A DNA stretch of 64,000 nucleotides, taken from Shewanella waksmanii ATCC BAA-643 (GTDB lineage: Bacteria; Pseudomonadota; Gammaproteobacteria; Enterobacterales; Shewanellaceae). Positions 8,503 through 17,568 of this stretch are shown piece after piece; positions within the stretch are counted from its first letter, which is position 1, and every line of letters starts with the position of its first letter. The DNA is taken from NCBI RefSeq assembly GCF_000518805.1, contig NZ_JAEH01000001.1:124001-188000 (forward strand), given 5' to 3'. A model generated the notes under the pieces. The model had not been told where the DNA came from. It ran no database searches and worked only from the letters and a program-made list of their open reading frames with translations. The position numbers and the translations under genes are program-made.

Positions 8503-8982
8503 ATGTCTTTCGCTAAATTGATGACTAAATCAGCCACAACACTGATTGCTGCTATCGCACTCACTATCAGTACTTTTTCCCATGCTGGTGTCGATACTGA
8601 AACTGACGCTAATGGGGTTATTCTGGCTGGCCATGATGTGGTCGCCTATTTTACTGAAAACAAGCCCGTAGAAGGATTGCCGCAATTTACTGCAAGTTAT
8701 AATGACGCCATTTATCGTTTTAGTAGCGCCGAAAACCGCGATACCTTTGTAGCAAATCCAGATAAATACGCACCGCAATATGGTGGGTTTTGCGCCTATG
8801 GCATGACCTTTGGTAAGAAGTTTGAAATCGATGGTAAAGCCTTTGAAATCGTCGACGGCAAACTATTTGTCAACAAAAACCTCAGTGTATATGAAGCTTG
8901 GAAGAAAGATGTACCAACCCATATCAACCAAGCACAAGCGCAATGGCCTAAGGTGAAAGACGTGGCTGCCAGCAAGCTATAA
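8503..8982 (+). CDS. Secreted YHS-domain protein
   Basis: 159 residues with an N-terminal signal peptide ending near SHAG (residue 28). The YHS domain covers residues about 40-95: LAGHDVVAYFTENKPVEG, then YRFSSAENRDTFVANPDKY and APQYGGFCAYG. This arrangement is common in periplasmic YHS proteins of proteobacteria. YHS domains are thought to bind metal ions through Cys residues; only one Cys is obvious here, in GGFCAYG. It is a single-gene unit with its own ribosome site (AAGAGAA) and a downstream hairpin. The physiological role is not established. Confidence 0.82.
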   Translation: MSFAKLMTKSATTLIAAIALTISTFSHAGVDTETDANGVILAGHDVVAYFTENKPVEGLPQFTASYNDAIYRFSSAENRDTFVANPDKYAPQYGGFCAYGMTFGKKFEIDGKAFEIVDGKLFVNKNLSVYEAWKKDVPTHINQAQAQWPKVKDVAASKL

Positions 8983-9003
8983 CGATTGCTATCCCTTATT
9001 ATC

Positions 9004-9036
9004 AAACAGCGACCTGTATTATACTGGCCGCTGTTT
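9004..9036. terminator. Terminator between the YHS and AraC genes
   Basis: AAACAGCG (9004-9011) pairs with CGCTGTTT (9029-9036), extended by CC/GG on the loop side; T-rich sequence follows. It lies between convergent genes. Confidence 0.55.
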
Positions 9037-9064
9037 GTATATTTACAGCTTAAATCTCGCCATA

Positions 9065-9979
9065 TTATGCTTTGTGAGCCCGAACAACTCCCGGAGGTTC
9101 ACCCAAAGTATTTCGATAAGCTTTACGAAACGCCGCTTCTGATTCATAACCACTTTGCTGCGCGATCTGCGATACCGACAACTGGGTCGTTTGCAGCATA
9201 TGCCTAGCTTGAGTCATACGCCATAGCGTTAAATACTTCATTGGTGACAAACCAACAGTTTTGCTAAACATCTCAGCAAACGTCGAGCGACTCATAAACG
9301 CTTGTTCCGCTAGGGTCGACAGTGTCCATGGTTTTTCCGGCCCCTGGTGAATCGCATTTAACGCCTTGCCCAAACGCGCATCAAATAATGCCCCAAGTAA
9401 CCCTGTTTCTAATTCACCGCTGGCCATTTGCTGGCGCAGCAGTTCAATAAACAGCAAAAACGCAATTTGGTCGATGACGCTATAAAATCCAGGCTGGCGC
9501 TGCTGCAATTCATTGAGCATTTGGCTAATCAAACCAGCAACTCGCTGCCCTTTTTGCTCACTATCTGATTTAAGCACTATCACTGATGGCAATGCCGCCA
9601 GCACCGGAAATAAGGCAGGATTGCCAAATTCAAAAAAGCCACACAGCATATTTGTGGCTTCACCCTCGTGCTCTATTGGCGCATTAACTAGTGCTGGAGC
9701 TGGCCGCGTAGCCGAGCTTGATATCACATGGTGTGCATCATGTGGAAATACCACCAAATCATGAGTCGTTAACTGCTGTGGGGTTTTACCTTCGAAATGT
9801 AGCCAGGCGCTGCCGGATCCAATGAGATGAAATGGAATACGTTTACTACCCGCAGTATCAACCGCCCAAGATCCACAGAAGTCACCGTTGACATAAACTT
9901 CCGCTTTTAAGTCTAAACGGGTCAACAACTCGCTAAGCGGGTCGGGGTCGTTAAGGTAGATATTTGGATTCTGAGACAT
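9065..9979 (-). CDS. AraC-family transcriptional regulator with N-terminal cupin domain
   Basis: 304 residues. The N-terminal half is a cupin-type ligand domain of the class often paired with AraC helices (LSELLTRLDL..., with a HDLVVFPHDAHHVI segment carrying His residues). The C-terminal 100 residues hold two helix-turn-helix motifs, ending in the AraC signature (SVSQIAQQSGYESEAAFRKA). Members of this group commonly control nearby transport or redox genes, but no target is evident: upstream lies a 1.2-kb gene-free stretch. The ligand is unknown. Confidence 0.85.
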   Translation of the reverse strand: MSQNPNIYLNDPDPLSELLTRLDLKAEVYVNGDFCGSWAVDTAGSKRIPFHLIGSGSAWLHFEGKTPQQLTTHDLVVFPHDAHHVISSSATRPAPALVNAPIEHEGEATNMLCGFFEFGNPALFPVLAALPSVIVLKSDSEQKGQRVAGLISQMLNELQQRQPGFYSVIDQIAFLLFIELLRQQMASGELETGLLGALFDARLGKALNAIHQGPEKPWTLSTLAEQAFMSRSTFAEMFSKTVGLSPMKYLTLWRMTQARHMLQTTQLSVSQIAQQSGYESEAAFRKAYRNTLGEPPGVVRAHKA

Positions 9980-11166
9980 AATGTTGCCGGTGAAACTAAC
10001 CTAGTAGCGAATAACAACTCAGTATACTCAATCTATAACAAACAGATACCGCTAACACCGTTAAACCTTAGGTGATGGGCGTAACCCATTAAACCAGTAT
10101 CAATTGCACTTTTTTCCACGGTACGAAGTCGTCATAGTGATGAGTAAACATGGGGTAAAATAGCCATGCAGCAATATCGCATAAAGTTAATTGTTTTTAT
10201 CAGCCAGGCCCCTTGGCCTATAAGCCCGCTGAAATGCATTGCGATACCCAACATGATGGCGTAGGCAGACAATGGGTAACCGCATGGTCAGCCAAGCAGC
10301 TATCAGTGAAAATAGCTTAAACAGCCGCTGGCTCGCTGACCATTCATTTTAGTGTTTAGCAGTAGTCGCAATGTCCGCAACAATTGATAGACGTACTCTA
10401 AAAAACGCACAAAACACAAACTGTTCCGCTGCTAAAAAGTGATAATAAACGGCGTTTTACACGATGCTAACCATGACAATTTTAACCGAATAGATTAGCA
10501 ATACTGTGCATTGCAAACTATCAATCTAAGCTAACCTTACCCGCTAAATTCACATCTATTTTAGCGTCAAAATAGGCAGTCGCTAACGAGTTGATTTTGA
10601 TAATAACCCGACAACAAAACTTAAAATAAACTTAAAAACAACTTAAGCTTAAATTAAAACAGGCTTAACCTAACATAAATGAAAACTTAACCCACAGCCG
10701 CTTTGGTACTTAAACAAACATCAAAATGCCTTACAGCACGTGGGTTAACAAGGGTTTGATAGTACAACTCGAAATTCCCGTCATGTAGCGAAACAATATC
10801 CGAGTTTACTCTGGGTTGGTATTTAAACTTAAATAATTTATGTTATAAATAAATGAGTGGAGCAAAAGAAGTTGGTTTCACATTGATTTCATGTTGATTT
10901 AAGTAAGCGTATTACTGATACAAACGTAGCAAGGATATCAATACCTTACTACACTTATCACTAAGGAACGTCACTTAAAACAGGCAAAGTCAGCGCGCAA
11001 TGCCAAAACATACCAGTAAGTAATAAAGGTAATAAAGGTAATAAAGGTAATAAAGGTAATAAAAATTTACCGTAAACCAAAAGACTTACTGCAATGAGCA
11101 ATGATGAATCTAAGTTCTGCTAATTACTTATCGATGAATAAGAAAATATTAAACCAAGGGGTTTAT
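9980..11166. other. Long gene-free stretch
   Basis: About 1.19 kb without a convincing gene on either strand. It is AT-rich, especially 10570-10900. No tRNA or known structured RNA could be recognised. The only clear structure is the 9-bp tandem repeat at 11022-11066, recorded separately. An unannotated small RNA or very short ORF cannot be excluded. Confidence 0.5.
11022..11066 (+). repeat. 9-bp tandem repeat before the Rap1a/Tai-like gene
   Basis: Four perfect copies of AATAAAGGT (11022-11057) followed by a degenerate fifth copy. The array lies about 100 bp before the start of the next gene, within its probable leader. Each unit contains a Shine-Dalgarno-like AAAGGT. Such arrays can change length by slippage. 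Confidence 0.85.
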
Positions 11167-11619
11167 ATGGGGATCATTCGACTCTTAGTGCTAGTAACAT
11201 TGACTCTACCAGTTTCATTCTCAACCACGGCAAATAACGCACAAGATGAAGAGCAACTGTTACTTTCATCTTGTATGTCACTCAAAAACTCGACTGCAGA
11301 TATATCTGCAAGTCCATGCGCCTATTATATTCAAGGTTTTCTCGCTGGCTCATTAAATACCAGCCACCATTATGAAGTCAGAAAAAGTTCTGGCGGCTTT
11401 CAAGACAGGGCTTACCGCACCCGTGTCGGTAACCAAACATCAAAAAAGCAACCTGCAGATGTTTGTATTTCAACAAATAAAGATCAACAACAACTGGTTG
11501 AAAATGTCGTCAATCGAACACTAGAACAGATGCCAGCATCGACTGACTCTTTACAGCTTTTACATAACCAAATTTATCAAGCATTAGCCGCTGAATCATC
11601 ATGTGAACAAGATGATTAA
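11167..11619 (+). CDS. Secreted Rap1a/Tai-like protein
   Basis: 150 residues from the chosen start at 11167, which follows AAGGGG and begins a clear signal peptide (MGIIRLLVLVTLTLPVSF). The mature part has the pattern of the Rap1a/Tai immunity family: a CAYYIQGFLAG segment, then VCIS followed by QLVENVVN and a C-terminal Cys. In Serratia, Rap1a/Tai proteins protect against type VI amidase effectors by binding them in the periplasm; homologues without an adjacent effector are common. No effector gene is adjacent here, so function is uncertain. In-frame upstream ATGs exist from 11101 but would hide the signal peptide. Confidence 0.6.
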   Translation: MGIIRLLVLVTLTLPVSFSTTANNAQDEEQLLLSSCMSLKNSTADISASPCAYYIQGFLAGSLNTSHHYEVRKSSGGFQDRAYRTRVGNQTSKKQPADVCISTNKDQQQLVENVVNRTLEQMPASTDSLQLLHNQIYQALAAESSCEQDD

Positions 11620-11688
11620 CCGACTAATGTCGCGTTAAAACTAACGCAAAAAGCAACTAGACTAGGATGAATACAGCTTCAACATGCC

Positions 11689-11708
11689 GGCACCCAAAGT
11701 GCCTTTTT
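11689..11708 (+). terminator. Intrinsic terminator after the Rap1a/Tai-like gene
   Basis: GGCAC-CCAAA-GTGCC followed by TTTTT at 11704-11708. It separates this gene from the antiporter operon. Confidence 0.65.
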
Positions 11709-11763
11709 ATGCAGTTACGCTAGGTTTAACGACAACCTAAAATGAGACAAAGTACTAACTAAC

Positions 11764-12264
11764 ATGACTGAAAAAAATAACCGCAGCTTTGTTCCAAGCC
11801 ATAAGCTCAGCCTACTGTTAACTCTGGCGCTATTCTGGTGGATTAACTCCAACTACAGTAATCCACTGTTACTTTCATTAGGTGCAGCATCCATCATGCT
11901 GGTGCTCTATATCGCGCAAAAAATGGATGTGATAGATCAAGAGTCACAGCCGATTCACTTATCCGCCAAACTGCCTAGCTACATTGTTTGGTTAGCCAAA
12001 GAAGTAGTGCTATCTAATATCAGTGTTGTTAAGCATATTTGGTCAGGTAATAGCGGTATCTCCCCCACCCTAACAACCATTGATACCCGCCAGTGCACCG
12101 ACATAAGCAAAGTGATCTACGCCAACTCCATCACTTTAACCCCCGGCACTGTCGCCATTGATTTAATAGATGATCAACTCACTGTTCATGCCTTAGATAA
12201 GGCTGATATCGACACACTAAAAACCGGCGAGATGGACAGCCGGGTAAGAGAGCTAGAAAACTAA
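11764..12264 (+). CDS. mrpE: Mrp/Mnh cation:proton antiporter subunit E
   Basis: 166 residues with two or three N-terminal membrane helices and a C-terminal soluble part. It carries the MrpE hallmarks: an ANSITLTPGTV segment, followed by HALDKADID. MrpE is a structural subunit of the multi-subunit Na+ (or K+/Li+)/H+ antiporter in the inner membrane. It is the first gene of an eight-gene operon; its stop overlaps the next start as TAATG. A terminator precedes the gene, so the operon promoter lies between 11709 and 11763. Confidence 0.93.
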   Translation: MTEKNNRSFVPSHKLSLLLTLALFWWINSNYSNPLLLSLGAASIMLVLYIAQKMDVIDQESQPIHLSAKLPSYIVWLAKEVVLSNISVVKHIWSGNSGISPTLTTIDTRQCTDISKVIYANSITLTPGTVAIDLIDDQLTVHALDKADIDTLKTGEMDSRVRELEN

Positions 12265-12560
12265 TGTTAGCTGCTGCCACCGTTGCCATTCTTGTCGTTA
12301 TGCTGCTCGCGATCATTCGCTGCATTGTAGGCCCTACACTTTACGACCGGATACTGGCTTTCAATATGTTTGGTACCAAAACGGTACTCTTGATCTCAGT
12401 GTTGGGCTTTTTAATGGGTCGACCAGAGTTTCTCGATATCGCCCTTGTGTATGCGCTGATTAACTTTATCAGTGTCATCGGCGTCCTACGCTTTTCTGAC
12501 TCGGCCGAGTTTAAGGTTACCCCTTACGACAGTCACACAAACAAGGAGAGTGAAAAATGA
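12264..12560 (+). CDS. mrpF: Mrp/Mnh antiporter subunit F
   Basis: 98 residues, three membrane helices. The conserved RCIVGPTLYDRILAFN stretch identifies MrpF/MnhF (MbhB-like). It is a small membrane subunit needed for antiporter assembly. Its start overlaps the mrpE stop and its own end overlaps mrpG by four bases (ATGA), so translation is coupled. Confidence 0.93.
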   Translation: MLAAATVAILVVMLLAIIRCIVGPTLYDRILAFNMFGTKTVLLISVLGFLMGRPEFLDIALVYALINFISVIGVLRFSDSAEFKVTPYDSHTNKESEK

Positions 12561-12898
12561 GTCTCTTGCTCGATATAAGCAGCGGCTTATGCCTGCTCAT
12601 CGGTTGCTTTCTTTGTCTGTCAGGCGGTGTGGGCATTTTGCGCTTCCCAGATTTTTATACTCGCATGCATGCGGTCAGTGTCACCGACACTTTAGGGGCT
12701 GGCTTAGTACTTTTAGGATTAATGCTACAAACCCCTGACGGTTTAGTGCTGATAAAGTTGATTTTGATTTTAGTCTTCACCTTGTTTATCAATCCTTCAG
12801 CCAGTCATGCGTTAGCAAAAGCTGCGCTGCATAACGGCTTATCGCCTAAAGAAGGCCGCCGTGCAGATAAGGGAGGAAACACGTCATCGAAGCTTTAG
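12557..12898 (+). CDS. mrpG: Mrp/Mnh antiporter subunit G
   Basis: 113 residues, three membrane helices, with the MrpG signature GVGILRFPDFYTRMHA and a following DTLGAGLVLLGL. The ATG overlaps the mrpF stop. A GGGAGGA ribosome site at 12871-12877 lies inside its 3' end and must serve the next gene, although no canonical start codon is correctly spaced from it. Confidence 0.93.
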   Translation: MSLLLDISSGLCLLIGCFLCLSGGVGILRFPDFYTRMHAVSVTDTLGAGLVLLGLMLQTPDGLVLIKLILILVFTLFINPSASHALAKAALHNGLSPKEGRRADKGGNTSSKL

Positions 12899-12927
12899 TT
12901 GATATTGTACTGCTCACCTTTCTGGTC

Positions 12928-13920
12928 GTGATCGCGATTGCGATTGTACGCAGTAGAGATTTGTTAGCGGTCGTCATGTTAACCGGCATTTATGGTTTAC
13001 TCTCTGCCAGTTTCTTTGTGGTACTTGATGCCGTGGATGTCGCGTTCACCGAAGCATCAGTAGGTGCCGGTATTTCAGGCTTACTCATGTTGTCAGCCAT
13101 CACAATGACCGGCCGTAAAGAAGCGCCAAGACGCCATAAACCTTTCCTCGCACTGTTTGTTGTACTGGTTACTGGCGGCATGCTGATCTACGGCACCATG
13201 GATATGCCGTATTTTGGTGCAGTTGATGCGCCAGTTCATCAGCATGTAGCACCGCGGTATATTCATGAGTCGATGCAAGAAGTGGGCGTGCCTAACATTG
13301 TGACCGCAGTATTAGGTAGCTACCGTGCCTTCGATACTTTAGGCGAAGTTGCAGTTATCTTTACCGCTGGTATTGGTGTGCTCTCATTGCTGTCTCTTCC
13401 TAGACGCCGCAAGAAATACCAAACAGACGAAGCCACAGAAGAGCAAATGCATGAGCGCCACATGGTACTGCGCATTGTCAGTAAAGCGCTGATCCCCTTT
13501 ATCCTTTTGTTTGCCCTGTATGTGCAATTTCATGGCGACTTTGGCCCAGGCGGCGGCTTCCAAGCAGGTGTCATCTTTGCGGCAGCCATTATTCTCTACA
13601 CCATGCTATTTGGCTTAGATACTGCTAAGCGGGTATTTAACCCAGCACTGATCCAAATCCTCGCAGCGGTGGGACTATTGCTGTACGCCTGTGTCGGGGT
13701 CGTGTCGATGCTCAATGGCGCTAACTTCCTAGATTACAACGCGCTTGCTGAAGATGCAGTTGCCGGACAGCACTTGGGGATTTTGCTGATTGAATTGGGC
13801 GTAGGTATTACCGTTGCCGCAGTCATGTTAAGCATCTTTTTCAACTTTGAAGGTCGCAGACAAGCACAGCTACACAACGCTAAACAAAAAGGGGAGCAAG
13901 ATGTTTCTCGGACTCTATAA
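12928..13920 (+). CDS. mrpB: Fused MbhD(DUF4040)-MbhE-MrpB/MnhB antiporter subunit
   Basis: 330 residues from the first usable start codon, a GTG. Three domains in order: a DUF4040/MbhD-like part (residues 10-70, GIYGLLSASFFVV, FTEASVGAGIS), an MbhE-like part (70-160, SYRAFDTLGEVAVIF), and MnhB/MrpB (180-310, HGDFGPGGGFQAGVI). These correspond to the C-terminal end of MrpA plus MrpB in classical operons. The real start is probably upstream: the frame reads VIEALVDIVLLTFLVV from 12883, completing the first helix, and GGGAGGA sits 8-11 bases before GTC(12883)/ATC(12886). Neither is a normal start codon. The 3' end overlaps mrpC by 20 bases. Confidence 0.88.
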   Translation: MIAIAIVRSRDLLAVVMLTGIYGLLSASFFVVLDAVDVAFTEASVGAGISGLLMLSAITMTGRKEAPRRHKPFLALFVVLVTGGMLIYGTMDMPYFGAVDAPVHQHVAPRYIHESMQEVGVPNIVTAVLGSYRAFDTLGEVAVIFTAGIGVLSLLSLPRRRKKYQTDEATEEQMHERHMVLRIVSKALIPFILLFALYVQFHGDFGPGGGFQAGVIFAAAIILYTMLFGLDTAKRVFNPALIQILAAVGLLLYACVGVVSMLNGANFLDYNALAEDAVAGQHLGILLIELGVGITVAAVMLSIFFNFEGRRQAQLHNAKQKGEQDVSRTL

Positions 13921-14263
13921 CTATTGGATTGTGGTGCTGTTGATGATGATCGGTTTTTATATCGTTATCGCCCACGGCAATTTAATTAAGAAGCTGGTTG
14001 GACTCACTATTTTTCAAACCTCGGTCTTTATTTTCTATATCAGTGTAGGCATGGTCGAGCGCGGCAGTGCGCCGATTTTAGCAGAAGGAATTAGCGATTA
14101 CTCAAACCCGCTACCCCATGTGCTAATTCTTACCGCCATTGTGGTTGGCATAGCGACCACAGCATTAGGGCTGGCTCTGGCGATCAGAATCAAAGAAGCC
14201 TATGGCTGCGTAGAAGAGGATGAGATCCAAAGACAAGATCAGCTTAACGAGGACAAATCATAG
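13901..14263 (+). CDS. mrpC: Mrp/Mnh antiporter subunit C (NuoK-like)
   Basis: 120 residues, three membrane helices, homologous to NuoK of respiratory complex I. LVGLTIFQTSVFIFYISVG and the later PLPHVLILTAIVVGIATTA are typical of MrpC/MbhG. The start at 13901 follows GGGGAG at 13891-13896 and overlaps the end of the preceding gene. The stop overlaps the next GTG start (TAGTG). Confidence 0.92.
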   Translation: MFLGLYNYWIVVLLMMIGFYIVIAHGNLIKKLVGLTIFQTSVFIFYISVGMVERGSAPILAEGISDYSNPLPHVLILTAIVVGIATTALGLALAIRIKEAYGCVEEDEIQRQDQLNEDKS

Positions 14264-15741
14264 TGTTAGCTCACCTGCCTGTTTTACAAGTTGTGCTGCC
14301 ACTGATGGCAGCGCCGTTATGCTGGTTCTTAAACCGCTCTAAACTCGTGTGGATATTTGCCTTAATAGTTAGTGCAGCAACCTGCGTCAACAGCATCTTG
14401 CTGCTGATGGAGGTGATGAAGTCTGGCACGATTATCTATGAACTTGGTGGCTGGGAAGCACCATGGGGAATTGAATATCGCATCGATAAGCTGAATGCCT
14501 TTTTGCTGCTTATCATCTCCACGATAGGCACTGTGGTGCTGTTTGCTGCCAACACCAGCATACAAAAAGAGTTAGACGAAGATCGCCATACCCTGTTTTA
14601 TAGCCTCTACCTACTGTCGTTAACCGGTATGTTCGGTATTGTGGCCACCGGCGATGCGTTCAACGTATTTGTATTCTTAGAAATATCTTCCTTATCAGCT
14701 TATGCCTTGATTGCACTCGGACGAGACCGACGGGCACTGTGGGCCGCATACCAATACCTGATCATGGGAACCATTGGTGCCACATTTATCCTCATTGGTA
14801 TCGGCATGCTCTATCAGATGACCGGTACGCTCAACATGAGTGACTTGGCTACCCGGCTCGTTGATGTGGGTCATACTCGCACTGTGTTTGCCGCGTTTGC
14901 GTTCCTGATTGTTGGTATCTGCTTAAAGCTGGCATTGTTCCCACTGCACCTGTGGCTGCCCAATGCTTATGCCTATGCGCCTTCAATCGTGACTGCGTTT
15001 TTAGCGGCCACCGCCACCAAAGTCGCGGTGTACTTACTCATACGCTTCACCTTTACCGTATTCGGCATTTCATTTTCGTTCACCACCTTGCCACTGCAAA
15101 GCATTCTGATGGTGCTTGGGCTTGTGGGGGTATTTGCCGCCTCCATCACCGCAATTTATCAGCAAAATGTGAAACATATTTTGGCCTACTCAAGTATCGC
15201 GCAAGTGGGCTATATGATTATTGGTTACTCCATTAATACCAGTACCGGTGTTATGGCGAGCTTGCTGCACTTGTTTAATCACGCCTTGATGAAAGGCGCA
15301 CTATTTTTAGCATTAGGGGCGGTGATGTACCGCATTGGTAGTGTGCAGCTTAGTCAATTCCAAGGCTTGGGCCGACAAATGCCCTTAACCATGTCAGCCA
15401 TTGTGATTGGCGGATTGAGCCTAATTGGCGTGCCATTAACCGTTGGTTTTGTCAGTAAATGGTACCTACTCATTGCCAGCGTTGAAGCGGGTATGTGGCC
15501 AGTAGCCGTGTTGATTCTACTCGGCTCGTTGCTAGCAATAGTCTATATCTGGCGCATTGTGGAAACGGCTTACTTTAAGCCACCACTGCCAGGGCGTGAA
15601 GCGGTGAAAGAGGCGCCTTGGACATTCCTTGGTCCTATTTGGGCACTTGTCATCGCCAATATCTATTTTGGTATCGATACTCGTCTGAGTGTGCAGGTCG
15701 CACAGGCGGCTTCTCAAAGCTTGTTTGGAATTAACCCATGA
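14263..15741 (+). CDS. mrpD: Mrp/Mnh antiporter subunit D (first MrpD/NuoL-like subunit)
   Basis: 492 residues, about 14 membrane helices, of the proton-conducting MrpD/NuoN/NuoL fold. The conserved helix-5 Glu is present in FNVFVFLEISSLSAY, and the helix-7 Lys region in FPLHLWLPNAYAYAPS and ATKVAVYLL. It starts with GTG at 14263, preceded by GAGGA. It corresponds to MbhH in the Mbh-type gene order. This is one of three paralogous channel-type subunits in the operon. Confidence 0.92.
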   Translation: MLAHLPVLQVVLPLMAAPLCWFLNRSKLVWIFALIVSAATCVNSILLLMEVMKSGTIIYELGGWEAPWGIEYRIDKLNAFLLLIISTIGTVVLFAANTSIQKELDEDRHTLFYSLYLLSLTGMFGIVATGDAFNVFVFLEISSLSAYALIALGRDRRALWAAYQYLIMGTIGATFILIGIGMLYQMTGTLNMSDLATRLVDVGHTRTVFAAFAFLIVGICLKLALFPLHLWLPNAYAYAPSIVTAFLAATATKVAVYLLIRFTFTVFGISFSFTTLPLQSILMVLGLVGVFAASITAIYQQNVKHILAYSSIAQVGYMIIGYSINTSTGVMASLLHLFNHALMKGALFLALGAVMYRIGSVQLSQFQGLGRQMPLTMSAIVIGGLSLIGVPLTVGFVSKWYLLIASVEAGMWPVAVLILLGSLLAIVYIWRIVETAYFKPPLPGREAVKEAPWTFLGPIWALVIANIYFGIDTRLSVQVAQAASQSLFGINP

Positions 15742-17228
15742 ATCTTTCTTTGACGCTGATGTTACAGCTCACTATTTTGTTGCCGCTAGTGGCAACCTTG
15801 GCAATAGCGGTAACGGGAAACAAACCTAACCTTCGTGAAGCCGTTACTATCAGTATCAGCTTGGTGGTGCTTTACTGCGTAGTTAACCTCTACCAAGCCT
15901 TGAATGCGGGCGCGACGATTGCTGTGTCGTGGTGGACATTGATGCCCGGCTTAGAAATAAGCTTTGTCATTGAACCACTAGGGATGCTTTTTGCACTGAT
16001 AGCCAGCTTCCTTTGGTTAATCACCACCATTTATGCCATTGGCTATATGCGTGGCCATAACGAGCAAAATCAAACCCGTTTCTATATCTGCTTCGCGTTA
16101 GCCATTAGTGCGGTAATGGCACTGGCATTTTCGGCCAACCTATTCACCCTATTTATCTTCTACGAAGTGCTCACCCTTTCAACCTATCCATTGGTGACTC
16201 ACGCGGGCACCGACAAAGCGAAACAGGGCGGTCGGGTCTATCTGGGTATCTTATTGAGTACCTCCATTGCCTTTTTCCTACTGGCCATTATTCTCACTTG
16301 GTTTGTCGGTGGCAGCCTAGACTTCACACCGGGCGGCGTATTTGATGCCAATGTCGACACGACTGTGGCTGGGGCCATTTTGGTACTGTTTATCTTTGGT
16401 ATTGGTAAGGCAGCCATAATGCCATTTCATCGCTGGTTGCCTGCGGCAATGGTGGCGCCGACACCGGTCAGTGCACTACTACACGCCGTTGCGGTAGTAA
16501 AAGCAGGGGTATTTACTGTACTTAAAGTCTGTATCTTTATTTTCGGATTAGATTTACTGCCTCAACTGCCAACTACCGAATTTTTGCTTTATTTAGCCGC
16601 ATTTTCGGTACTGATGGCATCGATTGTGGCAATGAAACAAGACAACCTTAAAGCCAGATTAGCCTACTCAACCGTCAGTCAATTAGGCTACATCACCATA
16701 GGTGCGCTGCTGGCCACATCGTCGGGGGTCATTGGCAGCTCGATGCATATCGCTTCGCACGCATTCGGTAAAATCACCCTATTCTTCTGTGCTGGCGCTA
16801 TTTTGGTTGCTGCACATAAATCTAAAGTCAGTGAATTACGCGGTTTAGGCTTTACTATGCCAATCACTATGGCGGCATTTTTCATCGCCAGCCTCAGTAT
16901 TATCGGCGTGCCACCAGCCGGCGGCACTTGGAGTAAATGGTTCTTATTAATGGGCACAGTCGAAACTGGTTATTGGGTCATTATGGTGACCTTAATGTTG
17001 AGCTCATTACTCAATATCGCCTATCTGTTGCCGATCCCATACCATGCCTTCTTCCCTGGGAAAGGGTATCAAAAGGCTAGCGGCGGCATTAAAGAAGCGC
17101 CCCTGTCGTCACTAATTGCAATAACCATCACCACTCTAGGCTGCTTGACTATGTTCATCTACCCACAGCCCTTTTATGAATTGGCGAAAGCTATCTTGAC
17201 TGTATCTGGAGTCAGCCATGGACAATGA
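15738..17228 (+). CDS. Second MrpD/NuoL-like proton-conducting membrane subunit
   Basis: 496 residues, about 14 helices. The key ion-path residues are retained: Glu in LFTLFIFYEVLTLSTYP and Lys in HAVAVVKAGVF after PFHRWLPAAMVAPTPVS. It differs clearly from the preceding subunit, for example MRGHNEQNQTRFYICFA near residue 100, so it is an ancient paralogue, not a recent duplication. Start and upstream stop overlap as ATGA; its end overlaps the next gene by 11 bases. It may pump independently or pair with the third subunit. Confidence 0.9.
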   Translation: MNLSLTLMLQLTILLPLVATLAIAVTGNKPNLREAVTISISLVVLYCVVNLYQALNAGATIAVSWWTLMPGLEISFVIEPLGMLFALIASFLWLITTIYAIGYMRGHNEQNQTRFYICFALAISAVMALAFSANLFTLFIFYEVLTLSTYPLVTHAGTDKAKQGGRVYLGILLSTSIAFFLLAIILTWFVGGSLDFTPGGVFDANVDTTVAGAILVLFIFGIGKAAIMPFHRWLPAAMVAPTPVSALLHAVAVVKAGVFTVLKVCIFIFGLDLLPQLPTTEFLLYLAAFSVLMASIVAMKQDNLKARLAYSTVSQLGYITIGALLATSSGVIGSSMHIASHAFGKITLFFCAGAILVAAHKSKVSELRGLGFTMPITMAAFFIASLSIIGVPPAGGTWSKWFLLMGTVETGYWVIMVTLMLSSLLNIAYLLPIPYHAFFPGKGYQKASGGIKEAPLSSLIAITITTLGCLTMFIYPQPFYELAKAILTVSGVSHGQ

Positions 17229-17568
17229 GAAGCAGTACTTATTTGATAAACCAAAGAATATCCAGCGTATCTTATATCTTCTATACGCCTGCTGTGCATT
17301 GCTTGTGGTACTGGATTTCGTTATTCACCGCCACGTGTACCATAGCTGGGAAAACCTTCCTATTTTCTACCCCATCTATGGCTTTATTGGCTGCGTGATT
17401 TTGGTATTGATTGCCAGCTGGATGCGCACCTTTTTGATGCGCCCTGAAGATTACTATGGCCCCGTTGAAGAGCCTGATAACAGTAAGATTAAAATAGTCG
17501 ACGTCAGCCATGACCACGCCAAAGAAGCTAACAATAACAATATAGGTGATCGCAATGTGGATGCTTGA
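17218..17568 (+). CDS. Small two-helix membrane protein within the antiporter operon
   Basis: 116 residues; family not named with confidence. Two membrane helices (residues about 19-36 and 51-70) flank a short loop with a HRHVYHSWENLPIFYPIYG segment; the C-terminal 40 residues are polar and probably cytoplasmic. It overlaps the genes on both sides, so it is very likely made together with the antiporter and may link the two extra MrpD-like subunits. That role is inferred only from operon position. Confidence 0.75.
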   Translation: MDNEKQYLFDKPKNIQRILYLLYACCALLVVLDFVIHRHVYHSWENLPIFYPIYGFIGCVILVLIASWMRTFLMRPEDYYGPVEEPDNSKIKIVDVSHDHAKEANNNNIGDRNVDA

